Positions 31,893 to 41,229 are shown, counted from the stretch's first letter. The stretch: DNA of 64,000 nucleotides from Conexibacter sp. CPCC 206217 (GCF_030646165.1 NZ_JAUTDO010000004.1:186001-250000), one strand, 5' to 3'. Notes: generated by a model not told the origin, from the letters alone. Translations and numbers: made by a program.

Positions 31893-33890
31893 TCAGATGT
31901 GGATCGTCTGGCGCTGCGCGCTGACGGTGCCCGGCTGGGTGACCGTCACGGCGAGCGTGTAGCTGCCCTTCTTGGCGGCGTGCTTGGGCCGCAGCGTCGT
32001 CTTGACGCGGCCGTGCTCGAGGATGCCGCGCGCGGTCGCGAGCACGCTCTTGCCCTTCATCAGACGCACCCGCACCGCGGTCTCCGAGCGGTTGGACGGT
32101 GCTCTGCCCTTCACGCTGCAGTTGACGGCGATCTTCTTCGCGCTGCCGCTCGTGGTGCAGCGCAGCGTGACCTTCGGCGCCTTCGCGCCTCTGCTCGGCA
32201 CCTCCTTCACGACGGTCGGACCCGGCGTGACGACCGTCGGGCCGGGGGTCGTGACCGTCTGACCGGGCGTGGTGACCGTCGGCCCCGGCGTCGTGACCGT
32301 CTGCGTCGCGCCGGGCGTCGTGACCGTCTGCGTCACGGTCGTGGTGGGCGTGTCGACCGGCGGGGCGGTCGCTTCCGTTCTCGTCACGACGCCGGTCTGC
32401 TCGTCGAGGAAGACCTTCGGCACCGTCGGCGCGTCGAAGTCGAACATGTTCTCGATCGTGCCGGCGCGGTCGTCGAACGACTGGTCGCCGATCTGGCCGA
32501 GATGCCAGTTGTCCTCGATGAAGCGCAGCACCGAGGTCTGGTCGGTGAGCGTGTGGTCGACGTAGTTCTGCTTGGCGTACGGCGAGACGACCAGCAGCGG
32601 CTGACGCGGGCCGTAGCCGCAGCGGTCCGGGTAGGCGCCCGCTCTGACCGTTCCGCACAGGCCCGTGCCCGAGAGCGTGTCGCTGGCGCCGGCGGAGCCG
32701 CTGACGATCGGCGACATCTGGTGGTCGTACCAGCCGTCGGAGTCGTCGTAGGCGAGGATGACCGCGGTCGATCTCCACTCCGGCGAGTTCTCCAGCGCGT
32801 CGATCGTGCGGGCGACGAAGTGCTGCTCGTCGAGCGGGTCGGAGTTCGACGGGTGCGCGTCCTCGAACGCCGACGCCTTCAGGAACGACACCTGCGGCAG
32901 CTTGTCCGCGGCGAGCGCCGCGTCGAAGTCGACGAGGTCGTACTGGTGGTTGGCGTCGCCGTCGTGGCCGATCTCGTCGACGCTGGCCGGCGGCGTGTGG
33001 TGCTGGTTCGCCGTCGTCGGGTAGTACTCGAACGGCTGGTGGTGGGGGATGTAGTCGTTGGACGCGCCGCCGGCGACGTTGTTGTGTCTGGACCCGCAGG
33101 TCGCTCTGCCGGTCGAGGAATCGACGGCCGTGGGTCGGAAGCCGCCCTCGAACCATCCCCAGCTGACGTTTCTCGCGTTCATCAGATCGCCGACGTTTCT
33201 GCCGGACATCGTCGCGCCGGCGCTGCCGTTGGCGCAGTCGTCGAGCGCCAGCGGCGGATCGGGGTCGCCGATCACGGTGCCGTTCTCGATGCCGCTGCCG
33301 GTCGTCGGCGTGGAGCCGTGCGTCTGACCGCTGATGAGGTTGATCGCGCCGACCGTGGAGGGGCCGAAGTTCGTGCTGAAGCTGTTGTCGTTGAGCGCGA
33401 AGTTCTGCGCCAGGTTCCACATGCCGGTGACGGTGTTGCCGTCGTAGTAGTCCATCACGATCGGCGTCGGGCAGAGCGTGCCGCCGCCCGCGGTGAACTC
33501 GACGAATCTGTCCATCAATCCGTTGTCGAACGCTCTCCCCTCGGCGCCGTAGCCGTGGTTCTGCGAACAGGTGACCGCGCGGTCGGGACCGATCCGCTCG
33601 GGATTGAGCGAGTTCGGGTTCTGCGTCAGCAGCGCGTTGTTGAGGCCGTTGACGGCGGGCGTGCCCGCCTTCGCGTGGAAGGCGGTCTCGCCGTCGGGGT
33701 TCGCCGCGTTCGGGTAGGTCCCGAAGTAGTGGTCGAACGAGATGTTCTCGCCGAAGATCACGACCACGTGCTTGATCGGCGTCGCCGTGTCGTCCGGGCT
33801 TGGGGACGTGTCGGCATGGGCGGCCGCGAGGACGACCGCCAACAGGGCGGCAGCCACGAGGCTGCCGCCGGTGAAGACCTTCTTGAACAA
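31893..33890 (-). CDS. Secreted phosphoesterase (phospholipase C/AcpA-like) with repeat stalk
   Basis: A 665-residue exported enzyme. A signal peptide covers about residues 1-26. The phosphoesterase domain has IKHVVVIFGENISFDHYFG (metal site and nucleophile region), STNFGPSTVGAINLISGQT, AVILAYDDSDGWYDHQMSP and a C-terminal LRFIEDNW, as in AcpA-like acid phosphatases and phospholipases C. Residues about 525-575 are a Thr/Pro stalk of near-identical TTPGPTV units, then a beta-sandwich of about 90 residues. The start codon is TTG at 33890 with AGAGG eight bases upstream. It acts on phosphate esters outside the cell. Confidence 0.9.
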   Translation of the reverse strand: MFKKVFTGGSLVAAALLAVVLAAAHADTSPSPDDTATPIKHVVVIFGENISFDHYFGTYPNAANPDGETAFHAKAGTPAVNGLNNALLTQNPNSLNPERIGPDRAVTCSQNHGYGAEGRAFDNGLMDRFVEFTAGGGTLCPTPIVMDYYDGNTVTGMWNLAQNFALNDNSFSTNFGPSTVGAINLISGQTHGSTPTTGSGIENGTVIGDPDPPLALDDCANGSAGATMSGRNVGDLMNARNVSWGWFEGGFRPTAVDSSTGRATCGSRHNNVAGGASNDYIPHHQPFEYYPTTANQHHTPPASVDEIGHDGDANHQYDLVDFDAALAADKLPQVSFLKASAFEDAHPSNSDPLDEQHFVARTIDALENSPEWRSTAVILAYDDSDGWYDHQMSPIVSGSAGASDTLSGTGLCGTVRAGAYPDRCGYGPRQPLLVVSPYAKQNYVDHTLTDQTSVLRFIEDNWHLGQIGDQSFDDRAGTIENMFDFDAPTVPKVFLDEQTGVVTRTEATAPPVDTPTTTVTQTVTTPGATQTVTTPGPTVTTPGQTVTTPGPTVVTPGPTVVKEVPSRGAKAPKVTLRCTTSGSAKKIAVNCSVKGRAPSNRSETAVRVRLMKGKSVLATARGILEHGRVKTTLRPKHAAKKGSYTLAVTVTQPGTVSAQRQTIHI
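32205..32350 (-). repeat. In-frame tandem repeat coding the Thr/Pro stalk
   Basis: About seven copies of an 18-24-base unit related to GTGACCGTCTGACCGGGC encode successive TTPGPTV/TVTTPG segments of the phosphoesterase. The reading frame is preserved throughout. It is a slippage-prone protein repeat, not a CRISPR array, and copy number may vary between strains. Confidence 0.7.
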
Positions 33891-34100
33891 GAGAGAACCT
33901 CTTTATGTAACGCGCGATCGTGCGAACACGCCGCGCAGTGCGTCGGGGCACTGCGGATGGTGCCCCGACGCGCGCACGAGGTTGTGATGCGGCTGTGAAG
34001 AGGTCAGTCGACAGATGAGAATCCGCTGATCGCGGAAGGATGCCCGCGGGGCCGGGGTCTCGGTGACTGCAGGGCCTTGTCACCAAGCATGGAGTTTCCG
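33891..34100. promoter_or_regulatory. 210-base divergent promoter region
   Basis: Lies between the minus-strand phosphoesterase and the plus-strand TIGR03118-like gene. It must hold both promoters. AGAGG (33892-33900 region) serves the phosphoesterase and GGAG at 34091-34094 serves the plus-strand gene. I see no clear palindrome or RNA element. Confidence 0.4.
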
Positions 34101-35360
34101 ATGCACAAGCCTCCCCACCCGCGCTGGACCGGCGCACTCGCGCTCGCCGCCGGCGCCAGCCTCGCGCTCGCGCCGACCGCGCTCGCCCACTCGGGGTCGT
34201 CCGGCCACGGGTCCGAGCACGACGATCACGGTCACCACGGCCGCGGTGACGACCACGGCCGCGGCGACCACGACGGCCGCAACGACGACCACGTCCGCGA
34301 CCGCCACGCCGAGCGCACCGTCGGGCGGTTCGCCCAGCGCGACCTCGTCGCCGACGCCGACGGCGCCGCCGAGCTGACCGACCCGGCGCTGGTCAACGCT
34401 TGGGGGCTGTCGTTCGGTCCCGCGACGCCGGCCTGGGTGTCGAACTTCGCCAGCGCCAACTCGACGCTCTACGCGGGCGGCGTGAACGGCTCACCGGTGA
34501 CGAAGACCCCGCTCACCGTGACGATCCCGGGCGGCACGCCGACCGGCCAGGTGTTCAACCCGACGACCGAGTTCGTCGTCAGATCCGGCGACGCCGCCGC
34601 CCCGTCGAGATTCATCTTCGCGACGGCCAGAGGAACGATCGCCGGCTGGAGCTCGACGGTCCCGGCCGCCGGCTCGACCGAGGCGCAGACCGCCGTCACC
34701 ACGCCGACCGCCGAATACACGGGGCTCGCGATCGCCGGCAGCCAGCTCTACGCGGCTGACTTCCACAACGCGCGCGTCGACGTCTTCGACGGCAGCTTCG
34801 CCCCGATCGACCGCCCCGGCGCGTTCCGCGACGCGCGCATCCCGCGTGGCTACGCGCCGTTCGGCATCGAGACCGTCGGCGATCGGGTCGTCGTCACGTA
34901 CGCGAAGCAGGACGCCGCGCGTCAACTCGACGTGCCCGGCCCCGGCCACGGCTTCGTCGACGTGTACAGCACGTCCGGCCAGCTGCTGAAGCGGCTTGCC
35001 GCGCGCGGTCCGCTGGACTCGCCGTGGGGCGTCGCGCAGGCACCGCAGAGCTTCGGCGCCGCCCGCGACGCGCTGCTGATCGGCAACTTCGGCGACGGCC
35101 GCATCTCGGCGTACTCCCCGCGCGGTCGCTTCCTCGGCCAGCTCGCCGGCGACCACCGTCGCGCGATCGAGATCCCCGGCCTGTGGGCGCTGAAGTTCGG
35201 CAACGGCGTGATCGGCACGCCGGACTCGCTGCTGTTCACGGCCGGCCCGGCGCAGGGCAGACACGGCCTCTTCGGCGAGCTGAACGCCGCGCAGACGCAG
35301 GCGCCCGCGCCGACGGCACCGACGACGCCGAGCGCGCCGTCGATGCCGGGCGGGTACTGA
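34101..35360 (+). CDS. Secreted TIGR03118-family protein with His/Asp-rich segment
   Basis: A 419-residue exported protein. MHKPPHPRWTGALALAAGAS with the following Leu/Ala segment and TALAHS is a signal peptide. Residues about 34-75 are extremely rich in His, Asp and Gly, a likely metal-binding stretch. The remainder is the TIGR03118 beta-propeller-like domain (DPALVNAWGLSFGPATPAWVSNF, then HGFVDVYSTSGQLLKRLA and LDSPWGVAQAP). Start at 34101 is favoured because GGAG lies six bases upstream; an ATG at 34089 is in frame but lacks a site. The function is unknown. Confidence 0.82.
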   Translation: MHKPPHPRWTGALALAAGASLALAPTALAHSGSSGHGSEHDDHGHHGRGDDHGRGDHDGRNDDHVRDRHAERTVGRFAQRDLVADADGAAELTDPALVNAWGLSFGPATPAWVSNFASANSTLYAGGVNGSPVTKTPLTVTIPGGTPTGQVFNPTTEFVVRSGDAAAPSRFIFATARGTIAGWSSTVPAAGSTEAQTAVTTPTAEYTGLAIAGSQLYAADFHNARVDVFDGSFAPIDRPGAFRDARIPRGYAPFGIETVGDRVVVTYAKQDAARQLDVPGPGHGFVDVYSTSGQLLKRLAARGPLDSPWGVAQAPQSFGAARDALLIGNFGDGRISAYSPRGRFLGQLAGDHRRAIEIPGLWALKFGNGVIGTPDSLLFTAGPAQGRHGLFGELNAAQTQAPAPTAPTTPSAPSMPGGY

Positions 35361-35361
35361 A

Positions 35362-37320
35362 TCAGCCTCTTCTGCTGCCTCTCGTGGCCGGCTTGTCCGC
35401 TCTCGCGGGCTTGCCGGCGGCGAGCGCCGCGCGGTTGAAGGCCGACAGCTTCGGCGAGCCCCAGCCGCTGGCGAGGTCGTAGCCGCGCACCGCCGGGTAG
35501 ATCCCGAGCGGCGTGCCGTTGCCGAACGACGACGCCGGCGCCGCGGCCGAGATGTCGTTGCTGCCGATCGTGACGTCGTTGAAGAGCGACGTGCGCCGAC
35601 CGCTGTTGGCGAGCGCGTAGATCAGCGGGTTGAGGAAGCCGAGCGGCTGCTGGCCTCTGCGCGCCGCATCCTGGCTCATCAGCAGGACGCCCGCGGTCAG
35701 CAGCGGCGTCGCGGCGCTCGTGCCGCCGATCACGCCCCAGCCCTCGACGCCGATCCCCTTGCACGCGGCGGTCGTGCAGTAGTACGAGTAGCCGGGCTGC
35801 GAGTCGGCCAGCGCGGCGACGTCGGGGACGACGCGCGGCGTGCCGGAGAGGCCCGGCGCGACCTGGTACCACGGGCGCTGGAACAGCAGGCTGCGACCGC
35901 CGCCGCCCGCGCCGGCAAGCTCGGCGGGCGTCTGACCGAGGTTCAGCTTCTGGTTCACCAGGACGCTGAACGGCGTGTCGTTCCAGACGACCTCTCTGTC
36001 GATGCTGTTGTCTCTGTTGAGTCTCAGGTTGGTGCCGCCGACGGCGGTCACCCACGGCGAGCTGGACGGGAACGAGACGATCGGCAGCGCCGAGTTGATG
36101 ACCCGCGCGCAGCCGCCGGAGCCGGTGTCGCCGGCCGCGACGAGGACGCTGATGCCCGACGCGCCGGCGAGCGCGAAGAGGTCGTTGAGCGACTCGACCG
36201 CGGTCACCGAGCCGCCGATCTCCAGCAGGCCCATCGACGCCTCGCAGAGCCCGAGCGACATCGAGATCGCGTCGGGATGCTGGCCTCTGGTGCCGAGCGC
36301 AAGCGACGTCGCCTGCACGAGGCTGGCGGCGAAGTTGTTGTCGGCGGCGACGCCGTTGGCGGTGTAGACGTCGATGCGCGACAGCCGCGGCGCGGCGCCG
36401 ACGAGCACCTCGAGGTCGAGCGTCGTCTCGTCGCCGTCGTCGGAGTTCTTTCTGCTGCCGACGGTCGTACGGTGGATCTGCGGCATCTTCGCGCCGAAGC
36501 AGTCCGCGAACGTTCTGATGTCGCTGTGGCGGAAGCCGTCGGTCTCGATCACCGCGACGCGCATGCCCTCGCCGCGCAGCCCTCTTCTGTGCAGCGCGTC
36601 GAAACCGTACGCTCTGTGGAGCTGGCTGGGCGTGAAGCCCTGTCTCGCGCCGGCCTCGCAGCCGGCCGGCGTGCCGCTCGGATCGGCCGCGGAGCCGACC
36701 TCGGGCGAGAGCCCGTTGTACGGGTCGTTGGGGGCGAAGTCCGGGATGTTTCTCGCGGTCGCTCTCTGCACGCGCTTGGCGAGTGCTCTTCTGGCCGCCG
36801 CGGGCCGCGCGACGGGCGCGTCACCGAGCAGCGCCGCCGCTGTCACCGTGCCGCGCAGCGCGGCCGGGACCGGCAGGGCGCTGGCAACCTCGCCGGCGCT
36901 CGCGGCGCTGGCGCTCGCGCCCGCGTCGAAGGCGTCGCGGATCGCGCCGGCGGAGCCGTGCGCAAGCACGAACGTGCCGCTCTGCGAGATCGTCGCGCGC
37001 AGGCCGTGCGCGCGCAGCCAACTCGTCGTGGCGGCCTTCGCTCTCGGCGCCGCGCCGAAGCGTCTGCGCAACTGCTCGACCGTGAGGTACTGGCGGTACT
37101 GCGGCGAGGCGGGGTCGGAGACGCTGCGGGCGAACGCCTGCAGGCCGTCGCTGTCACGCAGTCTGAGGATCGCGACGGACGAGCCGGAGGCGGCCTGCGC
37201 GGAGGGGACGGCGACGGCGCCGAGCGCGAGCGCGGCGACGGCGACGGCGCATGCGCGTCGCGCGCGCGGCGCGGCGGCGCGACGGCGCGACAGGCGGGCG
37301 TGAGACGTTGAGGCTTCCAT
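35362..37320 (-). CDS. Secreted S53 (sedolisin/kumamolisin) peptidase with propeptide
   Basis: A 652-residue serine-carboxyl proteinase. Signal peptide ends near PSAQA-A. Residues about 45-190 are a pro-kumamolisin activation domain (SDPASPQYRQYLTVEQLRRRF). The catalytic Glu and Asp lie in DETTLDLEVLVG, the oxyanion Asp in VAAGDTGSGG, and the nucleophile Ser in GGTSAATPLL, so all core residues are present. The C-terminal GSNDISAAAPASSF and GYDLASGWGSPK correspond to the Ca-binding region. It is expected to be active outside the cell, often at acid pH. It converges with the preceding gene with only one base between stops. Confidence 0.93.
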   Translation of the reverse strand: MEASTSHARLSRRRAAAPRARRACAVAVAALALGAVAVPSAQAASGSSVAILRLRDSDGLQAFARSVSDPASPQYRQYLTVEQLRRRFGAAPRAKAATTSWLRAHGLRATISQSGTFVLAHGSAGAIRDAFDAGASASAASAGEVASALPVPAALRGTVTAAALLGDAPVARPAAARRALAKRVQRATARNIPDFAPNDPYNGLSPEVGSAADPSGTPAGCEAGARQGFTPSQLHRAYGFDALHRRGLRGEGMRVAVIETDGFRHSDIRTFADCFGAKMPQIHRTTVGSRKNSDDGDETTLDLEVLVGAAPRLSRIDVYTANGVAADNNFAASLVQATSLALGTRGQHPDAISMSLGLCEASMGLLEIGGSVTAVESLNDLFALAGASGISVLVAAGDTGSGGCARVINSALPIVSFPSSSPWVTAVGGTNLRLNRDNSIDREVVWNDTPFSVLVNQKLNLGQTPAELAGAGGGGRSLLFQRPWYQVAPGLSGTPRVVPDVAALADSQPGYSYYCTTAACKGIGVEGWGVIGGTSAATPLLTAGVLLMSQDAARRGQQPLGFLNPLIYALANSGRRTSLFNDVTIGSNDISAAAPASSFGNGTPLGIYPAVRGYDLASGWGSPKLSAFNRAALAAGKPARADKPATRGSRRG

Positions 37321-37500
37321 GCCGCGATGAATCGACGGCGCGTGACAGCGACTTGAGGCAGGTGTCAGCGCACCGGTTACAAGGTCCGACACGCCGGTTC
37401 TATGTCGGACACGCTCACGCGAAGCGCAGGACGTCGAGACCGCCACTGCACCGGGCAAACGTCGCGGCGGGCCGCCGCAGCGCCGTATAGCCTCGCGCCC

Positions 37501-38190
37501 GTGAGCGACTGGGACGGCGAGTACGAGCGGGCGGGCGTCCCGTCGAGCTTCCGCGACGCGCCGTCGGCGGCGGTCGTGTGGGCGCTGGAGAACTGGGCGC
37601 GGCTCGGCGGCTCCGGCGTCCCCGCGCGCGGCCTCGACGTCGGCTGCGGCACCGCTCGCAACAGCGCCTTCCTCGCCCGCCACGGCACCCGCATGCTCGG
37701 CTTCGACGCCTCTCCCGTCGCGATCGAGCGGGGCCGCGAGCGGGTGCGGGCGGGGGGAGTCGGCACCGACGCGGTCGAGCTGCTCGTGCACGACCTCCAG
37801 GACGGGCTGCCGGCCGGCGACGGCGAGATCGACCTCGTGCTCGACACGTTCGTCTACAAGCACCAGCTCCAGCCGGCCGCGCGCGAGCGCTATCGCGCGG
37901 AGCTGGCGCGCGTGCTGGCACCGGGTGGTCGGATCCTGATCTCGCTCGCGGAGCCCGACGACGGCTACTACGGCGCCTGCCCGCCGTCGCCCGAGCCGGG
38001 CGCGGGCCCGCACGCGATCGTCGACCCCGAGGTCGGCGCCGGCAGCGTCCTCTTCACGCTCGCCGAACTGGAAGCGGAGCTGTCCGACCGCTTCGCGCTC
38101 GAGATGGCATGGCGCAAGCAGAAGCCGGGCACGATGCACGGTCGCACCTACCTGCGCCGCACCCTCGCGACGCTCTGGCGCGCCGCCTGA
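37501..38190 (+). CDS. Class I SAM-dependent methyltransferase
   Basis: A 229-residue methyltransferase. LDVGCGTARNSAFLARHG is motif I, MLGFDASPVAIERGRERV the second strand, and VLAPGGRILISLAEPDDGYYG the post-IV region. I start at GTG 37501 (VSDWDGEYERAG) because TATAGC lies nine bases upstream in a leaderless layout and homology begins there. An in-frame ATG at 37402 would add 33 unrelated residues. The substrate is unknown. Confidence 0.85.
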   Translation: MSDWDGEYERAGVPSSFRDAPSAAVVWALENWARLGGSGVPARGLDVGCGTARNSAFLARHGTRMLGFDASPVAIERGRERVRAGGVGTDAVELLVHDLQDGLPAGDGEIDLVLDTFVYKHQLQPAARERYRAELARVLAPGGRILISLAEPDDGYYGACPPSPEPGAGPHAIVDPEVGAGSVLFTLAELEAELSDRFALEMAWRKQKPGTMHGRTYLRRTLATLWRAA

Positions 38191-38220
38191 GGCAGCCAGG
38201 CCGCGTGACACAATCGCTGG

Positions 38221-39816
38221 ATGGCGACGTCGGCGCCCTCCACCGCGTCCTTCGAGGCGCTCTACCACGGCGATCGACTGCAGCTGGTGAATCCCACGGG
38301 GGACGTGGGGATCGTCACGCTCTGGTCGCCGTGGCGGACCGTCGAGCGCAAGCTCGCGGCCGACGCCCCTGAGCTGCTGGACCCCGCGCGCAGCCGCGTC
38401 GCGGTGATCGCCAACCTCTATGGCGACGGCATGTACGCGATGTTCTGCAACCTGCTCTACAACCCGCAGGTGCGGCATCTGATCGCGATCGGGCAGGACC
38501 TCGGGCTCGACACGACGCGCGAGATCGCGGCGTTCCTCGCCGACGGGCTGGAGGACGCCGAGCTGCTCGGCCGCCCCGTCAAGCGGATCCGCGGCATGCA
38601 CCGGGTCTTTCCGGCGGCGGCCGAGTTCGACGACGCGCGGCTGCGCGCCGGGCTGAGCTTCCATCCACTCGGCAAGCTGTCCGATCCGCTGCTCGGCGAG
38701 CAGCTGACGAAGCTGATGCGGGAGCTGCCGCGCGCGAGCGGCGGACCGCTCGACGGCGCCGAGCGCATCCGCGTGCCGATCCCGACCGACGTCGCCGACG
38801 CCGACATGACGCTCCCGTCCGAGGTCGGCGCGCACCAGGTCGTGCGGCCGCGGCCGCTGGACTGCTGGGACGAACTGGTCGTGCGGGCGGTGCGCTTCGG
38901 GCGGCGCGTCGAACTGCGCGACGGGCCGCGGCTGGAACTGCTGAACGCGAAAGCGGTGATCACCGACCCGGCCGAGGACCCGCGCGCCGCCCTTGCCGAG
39001 CGCGGCTTCGAGCTCGACCGCTTCCACGCCTACCAGCGCCGCATCCTGCAGCCCGAGCTGCCGGAGGGCATCTCGTACACGTACGGCAACCGGCTGCGCG
39101 GGCACTTCGAACTGGGCGGGACGACCGGCGCCGCCGTGCGCGGGAGCGCCGCCGGCGGCGCGCCAGCGTCCACCGACACCCTCCAGGCCGCGATCGACAA
39201 GCTGCGCGCCGACCCGCGCACGCGCGGCGCGTACGTCTCGCTGTGGGACACGGCGGAGGATCTGCCGCCGGCCGCCGACGAGGCCAGACGCTCGAAGCCC
39301 TGCCTGACGACGCTCTTCTTCCGCACCGCCGCCGACCGCCTCACGCTGACGGCCACCTACCGCGCGCACAACCTGCTGACCGCGTGGCTGGAGAACGTCT
39401 ACGGGCTGATCGCGATCCAGCGTCACGTCGCGAACGGCACGGGGATCGAGCCGGGCGCGATCACCGTCATCAGCCACTCGCTCGGGATCGATCCGCGCAA
39501 CCAGCGCTACGAGCTGGCGCGCACGCTCGCGCAGCGCTGGACGCGCGACGACGACGTCGACCACGCGACCGGCAAGACGTCGCTGCGCGAGGACCCCAAC
39601 GGCTACTTCGTCGTCTCGCCCGATCCCGAGCGCAGGCTGATCGTTGCCGAGCATCGCTTCGGCGGCGTGCTGCTGAAGCGCTACGAGGCCGCGCGCGCGG
39701 TCGAGATCGAGCACCAGGTCGCCGCCGACATGGCCGTCACGCTCGTCTCCCACGCGCTCTGGCTCGGCCACGAGCTGGCGCGCGCGGAGCAGCGGCTGAG
39801 AGGTTCGTCGGCATGA
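38221..39816 (+). CDS. Divergent thymidylate-synthase-like protein with extra N-terminal domain
   Basis: A 531-residue protein. Residues about 55-160 (RVAVIANLYGDGMYAMFCNL, then YNPQVRHLIAIGQDLG) resemble the MtrA/DUF4346-type domain found beside archaeal thymidylate synthases. Residues about 300-500 resemble a thymidylate synthase core: a candidate nucleophile Cys361 in SKPCLTTLFFRT, then ATYRAHNLLTAWLENVYGLI in place of the QRSxD phosphate loop, and GAITVISHSLGID. The lack of the canonical QRSxD suggests another substrate or cofactor. It is coupled by ATGA to a HAD gene. Family assignment is from remote pattern only. Confidence 0.6.
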   Translation: MATSAPSTASFEALYHGDRLQLVNPTGDVGIVTLWSPWRTVERKLAADAPELLDPARSRVAVIANLYGDGMYAMFCNLLYNPQVRHLIAIGQDLGLDTTREIAAFLADGLEDAELLGRPVKRIRGMHRVFPAAAEFDDARLRAGLSFHPLGKLSDPLLGEQLTKLMRELPRASGGPLDGAERIRVPIPTDVADADMTLPSEVGAHQVVRPRPLDCWDELVVRAVRFGRRVELRDGPRLELLNAKAVITDPAEDPRAALAERGFELDRFHAYQRRILQPELPEGISYTYGNRLRGHFELGGTTGAAVRGSAAGGAPASTDTLQAAIDKLRADPRTRGAYVSLWDTAEDLPPAADEARRSKPCLTTLFFRTAADRLTLTATYRAHNLLTAWLENVYGLIAIQRHVANGTGIEPGAITVISHSLGIDPRNQRYELARTLAQRWTRDDDVDHATGKTSLREDPNGYFVVSPDPERRLIVAEHRFGGVLLKRYEAARAVEIEHQVAADMAVTLVSHALWLGHELARAEQRLRGSSA

Positions 39817-40619
39817 GCGCCGCAGATGCCGCCGGCGGACAGCGTGACGGCGACGGCGCCCGGCCGGTCGCGCGCCTCGCGATCCTCGACATCGGCGCGA
39901 CGCTCGTGACCGGTCCGGCGCGCGGCCCTGCCGCACGGATCGCCGAGGCGCTCGGCCTCGACCGCGCGCAGAAGACGGCGCTCGCAAGCGCCCTGATGAC
40001 GTCGCCGTTCGCGGCACCGGAGGAGGTCGCGACGTTCGCGCGCGGGCTGGGTTGCTCCGCTCCGGAGGTCGGCGACTCCGTCGCCACCATCTGGAACGCC
40101 CAGCGCGCCGAGGCCGAGCCGCTGCCGGGAGCACTCGACGCGCTGCAACGACTGCGCGACGACGGGATCGCGCTCGCGCTGATCTCGAACATCTGGGAGC
40201 CGTACCTGCGCTCGGTGCGGGTCCACTACGGCGCGTTCTTCGATGCGCACATCCCGCACGATCTGCAGTTGTTCTCGTTCCGCGAGGGCAGCGCGAAGCC
40301 GGCGACGCAGCTGTTCGAAAGGGCGTTGGCGCGCGCCGGCGTCGGGCCTGCGGACGCTGTCATGATCGGCGACTCGTACGGCGAGGACATCGCGCCGGCG
40401 ATCGCGCTCGGGCTGCAGACGACGTGGGTCCTGCACCGGCCGCAGCGCGAGGCTTCGAACCTGATCCGGATCCTCAACGGCGAGGCACCGCCGCCGTCGC
40501 GCACGATCGGCGCGATCGCGGACCTCGCCGTCGCCGCACGCCGCGACGAAGCGGACGCGGCGCCCCGCCCGCCAGCCCCAGACCACCAAGGAGTCCCCGT
40601 TGCACGTGCTGTCAGTTGA
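39813..40619 (+). CDS. HAD-superfamily protein with altered motif I
   Basis: A 268-residue HAD-like protein. Motif I is LAILDIGATLVTG, so the nucleophile Asp is present but the second Asp of DxDxT is Gly. Motif II is ALISNIW, motif III has Lys in GSAKPATQLF, and motif IV is VMIGDSYGEDIAPA. Loss of the second Asp usually means loss of ordinary phosphatase activity. The ATG overlaps the previous stop (ATGA), and the C-terminus overlaps the next gene by 20 bases, so the three are co-expressed. Confidence 0.8.
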   Translation: MSAADAAGGQRDGDGARPVARLAILDIGATLVTGPARGPAARIAEALGLDRAQKTALASALMTSPFAAPEEVATFARGLGCSAPEVGDSVATIWNAQRAEAEPLPGALDALQRLRDDGIALALISNIWEPYLRSVRVHYGAFFDAHIPHDLQLFSFREGSAKPATQLFERALARAGVGPADAVMIGDSYGEDIAPAIALGLQTTWVLHRPQREASNLIRILNGEAPPPSRTIGAIADLAVAARRDEADAAPRPPAPDHQGVPVARAVS

Positions 40620-41229
40620 GCCCTTCGGCCGCGACGAGCTGCTCGCCGCGCTGCGCCGCACCCGCCTGCGCGGCTTCGACGGCGCGCAGCCGTACGCCGA
40701 TGCGACGTTGGAGCTCGTCCCCGACGCCGATCCGGAGCAGCTCGTGCCGGCGCAGCGCTATGTGCTCACGAGCGGCGTGGCGCAGATCCTCGAGCTGCGC
40801 GCGGCGCTGCTGCCGCACGGTCTCGACCCGCTGTCGCTCGACGGCGGCGCCTGGGTCGTCTTCGCCGACGCACCCGAGGAGCGCGTCCCGGTGATCCCGC
40901 CGATCGTCGAGCAGTCGCTCGAGGACGACGGCCGCACCGTGCTGCTCGTCAACGACGGCATGCACCGTGTCTACGCCGCCCGCGAGCTGGGACTGCCGAT
41001 CGCGGCGGTCGTCGTGCGCGGCGTCCCGGCCGAGTACCCCTATTACGCGCGCGCGCTGCCTGACGGCTGGGCCGGCGTGCAGGCGTTCGCGCAGCTGCCG
41101 GACGGCTTCGAGAAGAAGTCCTACCGCGTCCCCGACAACTACAAGGCGCTCTTTCGCCAGTTCAACGAGGTCTTCCCAGGCGTCCAGCAGGAGCGCAGGA
41201 AGACCAACCCGGATCACCTGCGCGCGTAG
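40600..41229 (+). CDS. ParB/sulfiredoxin-like domain protein of unknown function
   Basis: A 209-residue protein. VPVIPPIVEQSLEDDGRTVL followed by LVNDGMHRVYAARELGLPIA is the ParB/Srx-fold pattern in which a short motif ending Gly-x-His-Arg binds a nucleotide. There is no helix-turn-helix. The start codon is TTG at 40600, supported by AAGGAG seven bases upstream and by the overlap with the HAD gene. In this operon it may bind or phosphorylate a nucleotide, but the function is unknown. Confidence 0.65.
   Translation: MHVLSVEPFGRDELLAALRRTRLRGFDGAQPYADATLELVPDADPEQLVPAQRYVLTSGVAQILELRAALLPHGLDPLSLDGGAWVVFADAPEERVPVIPPIVEQSLEDDGRTVLLVNDGMHRVYAARELGLPIAAVVVRGVPAEYPYYARALPDGWAGVQAFAQLPDGFEKKSYRVPDNYKALFRQFNEVFPGVQQERRKTNPDHLRA

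Noticed and set aside
32205..32350. Short repeats that could suggest a CRISPR array
   Set aside because: The units are contiguous, without unique spacers, and in frame in the phosphoesterase; they encode a Thr/Pro stalk.
35362..40134. A 1,590-codon open frame on the minus strand
   Set aside because: Only its 3' part (35362-37320) is the S53 peptidase. The rest is an antisense shadow of plus-strand genes, Arg/Gly/Ala/His-rich without any family pattern.
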